64,000 bases of DNA from Halorientalis regularis (GTDB taxonomy: Archaea > Halobacteriota > Halobacteria > Halobacteriales > Haloarculaceae), in NCBI RefSeq assembly GCF_023698535.1, contig NZ_JALJCL010000013.1:1-64000 (forward strand), read 5' to 3'. Below are positions 25,703-34,221 of the stretch, one piece after another. Made by a program: the position numbers and the translations under genes. Each line of letters starts with the position of its first letter. The first letter of the stretch is position 1. The notes under the pieces are model-generated. The model saw only the letters and a program-made list of their open reading frames with translations, was not told where the DNA came from and ran no database searches.

Positions 25703-26122
25703 ATGGGGGATCGCATCCGGGTCGAGGTCGACGGGGTGACCCACGAGTTGACCCGCGAACAGGCGACCGAACTCAGGGGGAAGATCGACGACGCGCTGAC
25801 GCGTCGCCAGGAGTACCTGCACACCGCAGGCGAGTACCGCGACGACGGCGCGTACGTCGTCTCCAGACGTGGCGCCGACTCGGCCGGCAACAGCAAAGTG
25901 TTCGAGAGTTTCGAACAGGTGCGCCGGCTCTACGAGCGACTGCCGACGGAGTTCACGGCCGACGCGGTCAGTCGGTCCGGCATCACCGGCTCGCGCCGGC
26001 ACATGCTCGTGCGCCACTACGCGGAACATCCGGCGTTCGACTGTACGATCACGCGCCGGAGTCCGCTGACGGTGCGGAAGACGACGGCCGACGGCACCGG
26101 CGACGAAGCGACAGCGGACTAA
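25703..26122 (+). CDS. conserved haloarchaeal hypothetical protein
   Basis: A 139-residue soluble protein with an N-terminal strand-helix unit (RIRVEVDGVTHELTREQATELRGKIDDAL) similar to small haloarchaeal DUF families, then a helix-rich part and a basic C terminus. The start at 25703 begins the regular fold. Upstream in-frame codons are of a different composition. The family is probably haloarchaea-specific (DUF7528-like, from memory). No catalytic motif; function unknown. Confidence 0.72.
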   Translation: MGDRIRVEVDGVTHELTREQATELRGKIDDALTRRQEYLHTAGEYRDDGAYVVSRRGADSAGNSKVFESFEQVRRLYERLPTEFTADAVSRSGITGSRRHMLVRHYAEHPAFDCTITRRSPLTVRKTTADGTGDEATAD

Positions 26123-26175
26123 CTCGCTTCGCTCGCCAATCGGTCACGTCGTTTCAAAAAAGAGACAGCGGTGCG

Positions 26176-27210
26176 TTACTGGATCTCCGTGTGAACGGAC
26201 TCCTCGTTGAGTGCCAGGTTCGTCGCGATCTCGGCGTTCCGGACGGCGTACTGCGCGGTCTGCTGGAGGCTGACCAGTACTTCCCGGATCCGGAGCAGTT
26301 CCTCGTTTTCCATCTCCGGGAGGTCACTCAGGATGTCCTGCTCGCGGTTGCCGATCTCGGCGTACAGCTCCCGGACCTCGATGGCGGCGTCGTAGTCGCG
26401 TTCGACGGCGGCGGTGACGGCCATCTCGGTGATTTCGTTGACCTGATCGGTGAACTCCCGGATGCGCCGCATGGTCGAGGACTCGACGTTGAGCGCGTGG
26501 CCCTCCGTTTCGAGGACGATCTCGGCGATGTCCTCGGCGTTGTCCGCGGTGAGTTCGAGGTTCTTCGCGATGGACCGGTACCCGATCAGCGGGAAGCCGT
26601 TGTCCAGCCCGACCGCCCGTGCGAGGTTGGGGTTCTGGTAGGCCGTGAAGATCAGGCGGAGCAGGAGGACGAAGATCTTGTTGGCCTGTCGTTCTCGGTT
26701 CAACGCCCGCTGGGCGAGGTCGGGGTTGCCGTGGGCCAGCGCCTTGACGCCCTCGTTGCGCATCGTCGAGCCCGTGGATTCCAGCCGTTCCAGCAGGTTG
26801 TCCAGCGTGAAGTCCTCGGGGTCGACCGAACAGCGGATGGCGATGCGTTCGGGCGTCTCCTCGATGACGCCCAGGCCCATCAGCTGGGTCTCGGCGTTGT
26901 AGACGGCGTTGATGTGTTCGGACTTGAGGGTCCCGTCCTCCCCGGCCTCGACGTGGATGATGCGCCGGCCGAGGACGTACTGGGCCACGATGGCTCGCTC
27001 GACGGCGTCCGCGTCCAGATCCTCGGTGTAGATGATCGCTTCAGATTCCTCGGTCTGCACCGACTCGGGCATCACGGTGAGCGTCCCTTTGCCGCCGATG
27101 CGCAGAGACACCTCATCGCCTTTCTCGACGTTGTGCTCGGACGCCCACTCCGCCGGTAAGGTCATCGCCAGCGTGGAGGGACCGAGCCGCTGCACTTTCC
27201 GCGTTTCCAT
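26176..27210 (-). CDS. phoU: AbrB-PhoU phosphate-uptake regulator
   Basis: A 344-residue protein. Residues 1-45 form an AbrB/SpoVT swapped-hairpin DNA-binding domain (RKVQRLGPSTLAMTLPAEWASEHNVEKGDEV). Two PhoU helical-bundle domains follow, with the repeated metal-site pattern, for example LELTADNAEDIAEIVLE. This AbrB-PhoU fusion is the archaeal form that joins sensing of the Pst phosphate transporter with transcription control. No pst genes are adjacent. An AT-rich promoter (gattaag, tatagataag) lies within 60 bases upstream, so it has its own promoter. Confidence 0.92.
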   Translation of the reverse strand: METRKVQRLGPSTLAMTLPAEWASEHNVEKGDEVSLRIGGKGTLTVMPESVQTEESEAIIYTEDLDADAVERAIVAQYVLGRRIIHVEAGEDGTLKSEHINAVYNAETQLMGLGVIEETPERIAIRCSVDPEDFTLDNLLERLESTGSTMRNEGVKALAHGNPDLAQRALNRERQANKIFVLLLRLIFTAYQNPNLARAVGLDNGFPLIGYRSIAKNLELTADNAEDIAEIVLETEGHALNVESSTMRRIREFTDQVNEITEMAVTAAVERDYDAAIEVRELYAEIGNREQDILSDLPEMENEELLRIREVLVSLQQTAQYAVRNAEIATNLALNEESVHTEIQ

Positions 27211-27313
27211 ACTCCCTTTGTGATACCCCAGCGACCTTAATCTTATCTATACACCACTTAATCCGCTGACGAATGTAATAGTGCTTGATCGATCAGGCAG
27301 AAATTCCACGTTC

Positions 27314-28381
27314 CTAAATCACTTGCATCAGCCGTCGCTCGTACCGGCCGACACGGACCTGGAGCCACCCGCGGAGTTCCTCGTCGAGGTCGCTGTCGCC
27401 GGTATCGACGCGAAGCGTCCCAATTTCGTCGAGCTTGGACTTCGAGGCGACGACTTCGAGATCACACTGTTCGATGACGGCCGGCGAGAGTTGCTGGTTC
27501 CCGCGGCCGAAGACGAACCCCTGCCCGCCGATGGGTGAGACGACGATGACGTTCTCCTCGCCCAGCGCGTCGAGAATCTCGCGCTCGCTCGCGTCCGCGA
27601 TCAGCACGTCGCCGTCCCGCCACACGTCGACGCCGAGCGGCGAGCCCTCGAAGTCGAGGTGCTCTTTGACCGCGCCGACCGTACTCCCGGGGCCGAGGAC
27701 GTAGGTCACGCCGTCGCGGGCCTCGCGGGCGACGCCCTCCGCGAGGCTCTCGACAGTACCGCCGCCCAACTGCTTGCTGGCCTGGCGCTGTTCGGCCGCC
27801 GGGACGCGCACCACCGCGCGCAACTCCGTGTGGACCTCGCCCTCGCGGTACTCGTCCTCGTCGATGTCGTTGACCTCGGCGCGCTCCGTGTCCGCGAAGG
27901 TCGCGGCGATCTGGCCCGCGGCCCGCGGCGTGACCCCGAACACCGACGAGTAGACCTTCACGCCCGCGGGGACACCCAGCATCGGTAGGTCGGCGTCGCG
28001 CTCCTGGATCGTCTCCGCTACGTCGACGGCGGTCCCGTCGCCGCCGACGAACAGGATCAGATCGACACCGCGATCCAGGAAGTCCGCGGCGGCGGCCCGC
28101 GTGTCGGCCGCCGTGGTCTCGTCGCGCTCGGGCGCGCCGACGACGGTCGGCTCGAAGCCGGCCTCGCGAGCGAGTCCCGCACCCATCGGGTCCTCGTAGG
28201 TACAAATCTCGGTCTCGGGGGCGAGTTCGTGGAGCCGGTCGAGGGCCGCACGAGCACGCGATGGCGCGCGTGGTTCCGCACCGCGTGCGCGCGCTTCGTC
28301 AACTTTCCCGTCCGTCCCCTTCAGCCCGACGCGGCCACCCATCCCAGCAATGGGGTTGACGACGACCCCGATGGTTCGCAT
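27314..28381 (-). CDS. ATP-NAD kinase-like (AcoX-type) protein
   Basis: A 355-residue protein with the nucleotide-kinase motif GGDGT at 113-117 (FVGGDGTAVD) and an N-terminal NPIAGMGGRVGLKGTDG loop. This long form with the GMGG-GLKGTDG element is the AcoX-like branch of the NAD/diacylglycerol-kinase superfamily. A glycine-rich QQLSPAVI stretch (GRGNQQLSP) near the C terminus fits the same branch. The substrate is unknown; NAD phosphorylation is possible but unproven. The start at 28381 (MRTIGVVVNP) begins the fold directly. Confidence 0.85.
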   Translation of the reverse strand: MRTIGVVVNPIAGMGGRVGLKGTDGKVDEARARGAEPRAPSRARAALDRLHELAPETEICTYEDPMGAGLAREAGFEPTVVGAPERDETTAADTRAAAADFLDRGVDLILFVGGDGTAVDVAETIQERDADLPMLGVPAGVKVYSSVFGVTPRAAGQIAATFADTERAEVNDIDEDEYREGEVHTELRAVVRVPAAEQRQASKQLGGGTVESLAEGVAREARDGVTYVLGPGSTVGAVKEHLDFEGSPLGVDVWRDGDVLIADASEREILDALGEENVIVVSPIGGQGFVFGRGNQQLSPAVIEQCDLEVVASKSKLDEIGTLRVDTGDSDLDEELRGWLQVRVGRYERRLMQVI

Positions 28382-28513
28382 TATCGGACGTACCCGCGGG
28401 AGGGTCAAAAGCCGTCCGCTGACGGCAGGCCAGTCACTCCCGACCTTCCGACTGACGAGACGCTCCGCTCGTGGTTCGGGATTCTTAAGACCCAGCGGTC
28501 GGAACGGCCGATC

Positions 28514-28654
28514 ATGAACGCGATACTCTCGACTGCCGCCACGAACGCGACGGAGCCGGGCGTCCAGACGGCCGTCATCAACAGCGCCGGGGCCCTCGTC
28601 GGCCTGGTGAGCCTCCTGCTCGCCGCCGCGTGGATCGCCTACCTCTACCGCTGA
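28514..28654 (+). CDS. 46-residue single-helix membrane protein
   Basis: A very short protein, mostly one C-terminal transmembrane helix (GALVGLVSLLLAAAWIAYLYR) after an alanine/threonine/asparagine-rich N terminus. The start lies about 27 bases after a TATA-like box (attcttaag, 28480-28488), the right distance for a leaderless haloarchaeal gene, which is the main support. It ends one base before the convergent CinA-like gene. Function unknown. Confidence 0.55.
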   Translation: MNAILSTAATNATEPGVQTAVINSAGALVGLVSLLLAAAWIAYLYR

Positions 28655-28655
28655 C

Positions 28656-29351
28656 TCACTCCTTCTCCGGTTTCTCGACCCGGTCGGCCAGCCACGCGGC
28701 TGCCTCTCGAACCTCGGTCTCGTCGGTACTCTCCAGCTTGATCTCGACCGTCTCGCCGGGGTAGCTCCCCACTTTCACGTCGAAGCGGTCGCGAACGTCG
28801 CGGATCCGGGTGAGCAGGGCACTCTCGGGTTCGTCGGCCTCGACGGTCTCGACGTGGCGGCGCTCGCCGGAGAATCGATCGGCGACCGCCTCGAACATCG
28901 TCTTCATCTCGTCTGGGACCCCCGGCAGGACGTACACCGATCCGAGGACACAGCCGGGTGCGACGCCCTCGCGGTTCGGCAGCATCTCCGCGCCCGCCGG
29001 GATGTCGGCGGTCCCTTCCGCGAGGTCCTCGTGGGAGTATCCTCCGTACTCTTCGAGCCAGGCGAGGGCTTCCTCGCTCCGTGTCACTTCGCGACCGAAG
29101 GCCGCGGCGACGCCGTCCATCGTCACGTCGTCGTGGGTCGGCCCCAGTCCGCCGGTGACGACGACGGCATCGTACTCGGCGCGGTACTCGTTGACCACGC
29201 GGGCGATCTCCCCGATCCGATCCGGGACGACCGTCACTCGCTCGACGGTCGCACCCCGCTCGGTCAGCCGCTCGCCGAGCCAGGCGGCGTTCGTGTTGAC
29301 CGTGTCCCCGGCGAGCAACTCGTCGCCCACCGTGACCAGCGCGACGCGCAT
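28656..29351 (-). CDS. CinA-type molybdopterin-binding domain protein
   Basis: A 231-residue protein of the MoCF_biosynth (MoaB/MogA) fold as in CinA. The ligand-binding motif VVVTGGLGPTHDDVT is complete and the N terminus shows the VGDELLAGDTVNTNAAWL pattern of CinA. The C-terminal amidohydrolase domain of bacterial CinA is absent, as in archaeal relatives. It could be a nicotinamide-nucleotide or molybdopterin-related enzyme. The exact reaction is not determined. Confidence 0.87.
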   Translation of the reverse strand: MRVALVTVGDELLAGDTVNTNAAWLGERLTERGATVERVTVVPDRIGEIARVVNEYRAEYDAVVVTGGLGPTHDDVTMDGVAAAFGREVTRSEEALAWLEEYGGYSHEDLAEGTADIPAGAEMLPNREGVAPGCVLGSVYVLPGVPDEMKTMFEAVADRFSGERRHVETVEADEPESALLTRIRDVRDRFDVKVGSYPGETVEIKLESTDETEVREAAAWLADRVEKPEKE

Positions 29352-29382
29352 ACCTCGGGTTAGCGACCCGCGAATAAAAGTC

Positions 29383-30018
29383 CTACAGTCCGGCCACGTC
29401 GGGTTCCTCGGTCCGGATGTCCTCGACTTCCAGGTGATCGAGGACGTTGACGAAGGCTCCGGGGTCGGGGACGAGGAAGATCCGAATCCGGAACTCCCGG
29501 CGCGGTTCGGTCACGTCGACCTGTGAGTCCAGCACGATGGCCAGCGAGTCGTCGGTGATGTGCGAGAGGTTCGACGTCATCAATTCGCGGCCGGTCCCGC
29601 GTTCGAGGTCCGGCGTCCCCATCTCGATGGAGCGTCCCAGGGTGTTGGCCAGGCCGTCGATGAACCCGGAGGTGAAGATGTTACACATCTCCTGGAGGGC
29701 GCTCTCGTGGAACTGGTTCAACTCGCCGTCGACGTCCCGCCCGGTCATGTGTTCGGCGACGTTGACCGCCGTCTCCATCCCGAATGTCATGACGAAGTAG
29801 CCGTATGGGGGTTCGGTCAACTTGATCGAGGCACAGAACACGTGCTCGTCGCCCAGCTCGTCGGGGATGTCGCCCGGCTCGACCATCGAGAGGCTCTTGA
29901 CCGCGACCGACGCGTCGAGCCCCGCGAGTGACGACAGGGAGTCGGCGACGTTACCCGCACCGCTCTCCATCAGGACGTTGATGATCCGGAGCTTCCGCAC
30001 GTCGATCAACAGCGGCAT
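29383..30018 (-). CDS. cheC: CheC-family chemotaxis phosphatase-like protein
   Basis: A 211-residue protein of the CheC/FliY family, with the repeat E-x-x-N segment ESALQEMCNIFTSGFIDGLANTLG (about 104-127). The second active-site helix expected near the N terminus appears as ESGAGNVADSLSSLAGL. CheC proteins remove phosphate from CheY and couple to CheD. No che or archaellum genes are adjacent, so it is an isolated chemotaxis gene. The degree of catalytic activity cannot be judged. Confidence 0.85.
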   Translation of the reverse strand: MPLLIDVRKLRIINVLMESGAGNVADSLSSLAGLDASVAVKSLSMVEPGDIPDELGDEHVFCASIKLTEPPYGYFVMTFGMETAVNVAEHMTGRDVDGELNQFHESALQEMCNIFTSGFIDGLANTLGRSIEMGTPDLERGTGRELMTSNLSHITDDSLAIVLDSQVDVTEPRREFRIRIFLVPDPGAFVNVLDHLEVEDIRTEEPDVAGL

Positions 30019-30074
30019 TCACAGTGGGGACGTCGGCCGCCCGGTTCAAGCTTTTGGCCGCTTCGAGCCCCGAA

Positions 30075-30842
30075 CTACCGCATTCCCGGCGGCGGCCCGT
30101 CGTCGTCGAAGTCGTCGTCCGTGTCTACGTCCAGCCCGACCTCCTCGCGTCTGCTTTCGAGCGCGCGGATTTGCCGGAGGTAGTACAGCGTGCCACCAAC
30201 GCCGAGTAGCAGGGCGATCACCACGAGTCCGCCGAACAACCACAGGTCACGTTCCAGATACCACCGGATCGACAGCGACCGCTGCTCTACGTCGCCCCAG
30301 GTGAGCGTCACGCGGTCGTTCCTGAGCGTCCGCTCGTACCCGCCGGGGCTGACCTGCGCGAGGATCGGAACACGGACACGAGCGCTCCCGGGGAGCGTCA
30401 CCACGTACCGCCCCGAGAGGAAGGTCGGGAGACCGAAGCTCTTCCCGTTCCGGGGCGCGGAGAACGCCACCTTCCCGGAGACGTTCTCGCCGGGGAACGA
30501 GACGGTCATCCGCTTGCGGCTCAGCTCCACGTCCTCGGCGGTGAGGTTCCGGACGGTCCCGTTCTCGAACTGGAACTTCAGGCCCTCGATCTCCAGGGGG
30601 TGCTCCGTTCCCAGCGCGTCCCGGTCGTAGAGTTCGATGGACGACCGGTTCTCGACGCGGTAGACGGCCTCGTAGCGCGTGTCGTTGATGTCGATGGTCG
30701 CGTTCGCGTCGGTCGACCAGTCGTACGAGACGTTCTTGCCCAGCGCCTCGGCGTCGGGTTCTCCGGGGCCCAGCACCGAACAGCCCGCGAGCGTGACGAG
30801 GGCCGCGAGCGCGACGACTCCGAGGACGAGGCGGCGATTCAT
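30075..30842 (-). CDS. DUF5803-type lipoprotein with C-terminal helix
   Basis: A 255-residue membrane-anchored protein with a lipoprotein signal (RRLVLGVVALAALVTLAGC), an extracellular beta-rich domain of about 180 residues, and a transmembrane helix near 205-228 followed by an acidic cytoplasmic tail. The family (DUF5803, from memory) is haloarchaeal. Its start overlaps the stop of the DUF2110-like gene by four bases, so it is co-translated within the TFE operon. Function unknown. Confidence 0.8.
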   Translation of the reverse strand: MNRRLVLGVVALAALVTLAGCSVLGPGEPDAEALGKNVSYDWSTDANATIDINDTRYEAVYRVENRSSIELYDRDALGTEHPLEIEGLKFQFENGTVRNLTAEDVELSRKRMTVSFPGENVSGKVAFSAPRNGKSFGLPTFLSGRYVVTLPGSARVRVPILAQVSPGGYERTLRNDRVTLTWGDVEQRSLSIRWYLERDLWLFGGLVVIALLLGVGGTLYYLRQIRALESRREEVGLDVDTDDDFDDDGPPPGMR

Positions 30843-31504
30843 GGGACGACGGCGAGAATTTCCGAGGGCAGGTGTGTGCCGATGCTGGCGAGCAGTCCCG
30901 GCGGGTCGGTCCCCTCCTTGCAGATCACCGACTGTTCGAGCAAGCCCTGGCGCTCGACGGTCACGATGTCTTGGGCGTGGCCCGCGCGGTTGACGGTGGC
31001 CCGCACCTCCGCCCGGGTCGCGCTGTTGACGTTGACCCGACCGGTTCCGCGCGTCCAGTCGTACAACTCGTCGCGCTGATCGTCCGAGAGGCGGGGCGAG
31101 TCGCCGTAGACGAACGAAAGCGGGAGATGCTGGACGAGGCCGAACCGCGTGCGGATCTGCTCGGGCGAGCCCTGTCCGAGACCGATCTCGTCGGCCGGAA
31201 TCCGGACCGCCTGACCGGCGTCGAGGACGAACCCGTCCTCGTCCCAGGATTCGAGGGTGCCGACGTAAGTCTCGCCGGCCTCGAAGTCTTGCGTGATCGC
31301 CCCCCACTCCTCGCGGAGCAGGTTCCGGGCGACCACAGCGTCCTCGCCCTCCAGCGTGACCGAGGGGAAGTCGTCGTCCCGGCGGCCGACCTCGTAGGTC
31401 ACGTCCAGATCGCCGACGGTGTTTTGGATCAAAGAGCCCAGTCCGTCGAGTGCGCGTTCGCGGGCGTCACCGCCGACGTAGCACTTCGTTGCGAGGACGA
31501 CCAT
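30839..31504 (-). CDS. DUF2110-family protein
   Basis: A 221-residue archaeal protein. The middle has a small beta-barrel that looks like an RNA-binding (S1/OB-like) strand set (ETYVGTLESWDEDGFVLDAG), and the C terminus continues with a helix-strand domain (RGTGRVNVNSATRAEVRATVNRAG). DUF2110 proteins lie next to TFE in many archaea. An RNA- or transcription-linked role is suggested but not established. The ATG (31502-31504) overlaps the TFE stop by one base, so the genes are strictly coupled. Confidence 0.83.
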   Translation of the reverse strand: MVVLATKCYVGGDARERALDGLGSLIQNTVGDLDVTYEVGRRDDDFPSVTLEGEDAVVARNLLREEWGAITQDFEAGETYVGTLESWDEDGFVLDAGQAVRIPADEIGLGQGSPEQIRTRFGLVQHLPLSFVYGDSPRLSDDQRDELYDWTRGTGRVNVNSATRAEVRATVNRAGHAQDIVTVERQGLLEQSVICKEGTDPPGLLASIGTHLPSEILAVVP

Positions 31505-32037
31505 CAGGCTTCGGTCTCTTCTCGCTCGACGTTCAGTTCGTCGCGCAGGGCGTCGATGCGGTCCTCCATGGCCTGGACCAGCGCCGTGTTCTCCATGGCG
31601 TCGACCGACGAGCCACACTCGGGACACTCGAACCCGAAGTCCATCGCCTCGTCGAACTCGAAGCGGATGCCACAGACCTCACAGAGGTAGAACTCGTTTT
31701 CGTGTTCGTACTGCTCGCGGTCCTCGAGCGCGTCCAGCAGGCGGTACATCTCCTCTTCGAGTTTCTCGGGGATCTTGTCGTACTCGAACGTCCAGAGGTA
31801 GGTCAGCCACCCCGAGTCCTCGTCGCGGAGCCGTCGATAGCTCGCCAGATCGTTCTCGTAGAGAATGAAGAGGGCGCGGCGAACGTCGTTGAGCTCCAGC
31901 CCCAACTCTTCCGCGAGCTCCTCGTCCGTCACCTCGCCGTCCGGCGGTGCGGCCGCGACGGGCATCCCCTTCGGGCCCACCAGTTCGTGGAGGTACTTCT
32001 GTATGACCGGGTCCTCCAGGAGTTCCTCAAAAGCCAT
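31504..32037 (-). CDS. tfe: transcription factor E (TFIIE alpha)
   Basis: A 177-residue basal transcription factor that stabilises open promoter complexes with TBP, TFB and RNA polymerase. The N-terminal extended winged helix is visible (DEELAEELGLELNDVRRALFILYENDLASYRR). A coiled linker follows, then a zinc ribbon with CEVCG and CPECG cysteine pairs (about 119-142). The acidic C-terminal tail is short. It is the first gene of the TFE-DUF2110-DUF5803 operon. Confidence 0.95.
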   Translation of the reverse strand: MAFEELLEDPVIQKYLHELVGPKGMPVAAAPPDGEVTDEELAEELGLELNDVRRALFILYENDLASYRRLRDEDSGWLTYLWTFEYDKIPEKLEEEMYRLLDALEDREQYEHENEFYLCEVCGIRFEFDEAMDFGFECPECGSSVDAMENTALVQAMEDRIDALRDELNVEREETEA

Positions 32038-32140
32038 TGGTGTATCTATCCGTGCCTAGTTCGTTTAAAAGCACCGAACCGGGTTCACGACTGGGTGCGC
32101 TCCCGGGCCTGCCCGGGTCCGGCGTGTCTGTCGTCGCCGG

Positions 32141-32689
32141 CTACTCGTCGTCGGCCTCGACGACACGCTTCCCGACCGCCTGCGGGACGACCACTTTCTC
32201 GGCGTCTTCGAACTCCCGGTCGAGTTCGCGTCCCTCGAACAGGCGGTCGAGAAAGACCGCGAGCGAGGCGATCTCGGAGTGGGGCTGGTTGGTCACGCCG
32301 ACATTCCAGTCGGCCGCTTCGTACACGTCGAAGGGGATTTTTTCCGCGCCGACGACCACGAGCAGCGGTTCCCGTCGCTCGCGGTGGGCCTCCCGGATCT
32401 CGGCTTCCACGTTCTGGACTTCCAGCCCGTACATCGTGAGGTGGACGATCTCTCCCTCCCACTCCCGGAGGATCGATCGCCAGGACTCGACGGTGTCGAC
32501 GGCGAAGGGGCCGCCGAAGCGCTCGGTGATGTCCGCGACGGTCTCGGCCCGGTTCGCGCCGTCGCCGGCGAGGATCACGCGGTCGGCCCCCAGCGCCCGC
32601 GCGGTCAGCCCGACGTGGGTCGTGATCCGCTCGTCCCGGCCCGGCCGGTGGCCGAGTCTGAGTACCGCGACCTCGGGATCTCCCTGCAT
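32141..32689 (-). CDS. trm56: tRNA (cytidine-56-2'-O)-methyltransferase
   Basis: A 182-residue SPOUT-class methyltransferase that 2'-O-methylates C56 in the tRNA T-loop. The archaea-specific family is recognised from the start EVAVLRLGHRPGRDERITTHVGLTARALGA and the SAM-binding knot LLVVVGAEKIPFDVYEAADWNVGVTNQPHSEIASLAVFLDRL. Length matches typical Trm56. Flanked by TFE operon genes on the same strand. Confidence 0.93.
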   Translation of the reverse strand: MQGDPEVAVLRLGHRPGRDERITTHVGLTARALGADRVILAGDGANRAETVADITERFGGPFAVDTVESWRSILREWEGEIVHLTMYGLEVQNVEAEIREAHRERREPLLVVVGAEKIPFDVYEAADWNVGVTNQPHSEIASLAVFLDRLFEGRELDREFEDAEKVVVPQAVGKRVVEADDE

Positions 32690-32817
32690 ATGCCCCCGAA
32701 GAACGCTGCCCGGTTAGGGGGTTTCGATCCGTCGATTGCGCCGTTGCCCCTTCGCCCGCCGACCGTGCCCGTTCCGAGGATGCAAAGAGTTACACAACCG
32801 CCGGGAAAGGAACCGCC

Positions 32818-33135
32818 ATGCGCCCGCTCTCCGTCGCTGCGATCCCGGATATCGCGATCCTGGCGGTGATGATCGTCTTCTGGTCGGTGATGATCGTCGC
32901 CACCTATCTGACCAACTCCGACGTGCTGTTCGCGAAACGTGCGCCCGAGAGCCGACGCGAGCGGCTTGTGACGACCTGTGCGCTGGCCACGCTCGGCTCC
33001 TTTCTCGCGGGAACGGTGCTGGCTCCGCCCGACCCGTTCAGCCAGGTCCTGTGGAATCTCGGGGGACTCGTCCTGACGATTCCGGCCGCCCTCCTGTACG
33101 TGACCTACGGGGCGGAGTTCCGCCGGGCTCTCTGA
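32818..33135 (+). CDS. three-helix membrane protein
   Basis: A 105-residue protein with about three hydrophobic helices (about 9-30, 50-68, 77-97) and no motif I recognise. It starts one base after the repeat of pyrimidine-rich leader sequence and ends just before a strong palindrome (33143-33164), which gives support for a discrete transcript. It diverges from the trm56 gene. Function unknown. Confidence 0.72.
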   Translation: MRPLSVAAIPDIAILAVMIVFWSVMIVATYLTNSDVLFAKRAPESRRERLVTTCALATLGSFLAGTVLAPPDPFSQVLWNLGGLVLTIPAALLYVTYGAEFRRAL

Positions 33136-33142
33136 ACCGTCC

Positions 33143-33164
33143 GCCACACGCTGTAGCGTGTGGC
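33143..33164 (+). terminator. palindromic hairpin after membrane-protein gene
   Basis: GCCACACGCT and AGCGTGTGGC form perfect 10-base arms around a two-base centre, seven bases after the stop at 33135. In hairpin form this is about nine pairs with a four-base loop. No T-run follows, so it is better read as a 3' processing or stability element, or a dyad operator. Confidence 0.45.
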
Positions 33165-33274
33165 ACCGGTGGGAACTCGGTCGGGCAACGGCGAGGACTG
33201 ACCGCCCGGGGTCGGGATGGGCTAATGGTCGTCCGCTGACTGCCGCTCCCGTCTTCCGGACGGCGTCCGTGTCG

Positions 33275-33968
33275 TCATCGCTGGGACCGTTCGCCGGCGG
33301 CTCCATCGCGGCGATGCTCTCGAACGGCAGGGCCAGCCGATCCGGTGACGGTTCGGCCCGACCGATTCCGTGGCTCGCCCTCTCCCAGCCCGTCGGTCCC
33401 GTCGCCGACCACCCGCGTGTCGAGCGCGGTGGTCATGCTACCGGTCGTGAAGAACGCGGGGCCGTCGGCTTCGGTGTAGACGCCCATACGTCGACGAGGG
33501 GAGTGAGACGGCCGAACAGCGCGATGTCGATCCCGCTCAGTTCGCTCTCGTCGTGGCCGGGGTGCTGTGGACCGTGCCCAGCAGGGCGGTGGTCTCGCCG
33601 GCGAGCAGTTGCCCTGCCGTCTCGGGCAGGCAGGTGGACGTGACGCGTTCCGGCTCCTGGCCCACGGGGGCGGCGGGAACCACTTCGTCGATGCGGACGT
33701 GTGTCTCGCTGGTCGTCCCGTAGAGACACCAGCCGACCTCCGTACGCTCGTCGTAGTGGCTGGCGAAGGCGGCACGCTCCGCCTCGCCGATCACGACCGT
33801 GCGGCCGCCGCTGTCGTAGGCCATCGCGCCCATCGCGAGGCCGACGCTTCCGACCTACCAGGCGACGCCAGCGCCGAGTACCACGAATCCGGCCGCGAAC
33901 ACGAGGGTCAACCGGGCGAGCGTGCGCTCACTGGTCCGGGTCGCGAGCCACTCGCACGGGCCGGTCAT
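33275..33968 (-). pseudogene. JAMM/MPN metalloprotease-like membrane gene with three lesions
   Basis: A gene that is clearly broken. It starts MTGPCEWLATRTSERTLARL with a transmembrane helix and is then cut by an in-frame TAG (33855-33857). The frame resumes VGSVGLAMGAMAYDSGG and continues as a JAB/MPN domain (EVGWCLYG). At about 33563 one base is missing inside the JAMM zinc motif: restoring a C turns HSTP into HSHPGHDESELSGID, the exact HxHP...SxxD signature. A second base is missing near 33484, where VDVW runs out of frame before GVYTEADGPAFFTTG. The protein cannot be made as read. All three lesions in one gene make assembly error less likely than decay. Confidence 0.8.
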
Positions 33969-34221
33969 CGCCGCTCCCTGGCCGGATGTACGGCCGTTCG
34001 TCGACACTGGGCGTCGGGGCTCGTTCGCGTTCCTGCAATCATCTGCACACCTGCGACGTGTGCCGGCTGCACGTGGGGATGGAATAAGGCTACTTGCAGG
34101 CTGGCGACGGGTACTGACCGGGTGGCTACGGACGGTCGCTCGGGCCCGGGAAACTCACGAATCGTGTGGCAGCCCTGGCACCATTCACAAGTGTCTTGAC
34201 CGGTGGTTTCGCAGGAATTGT

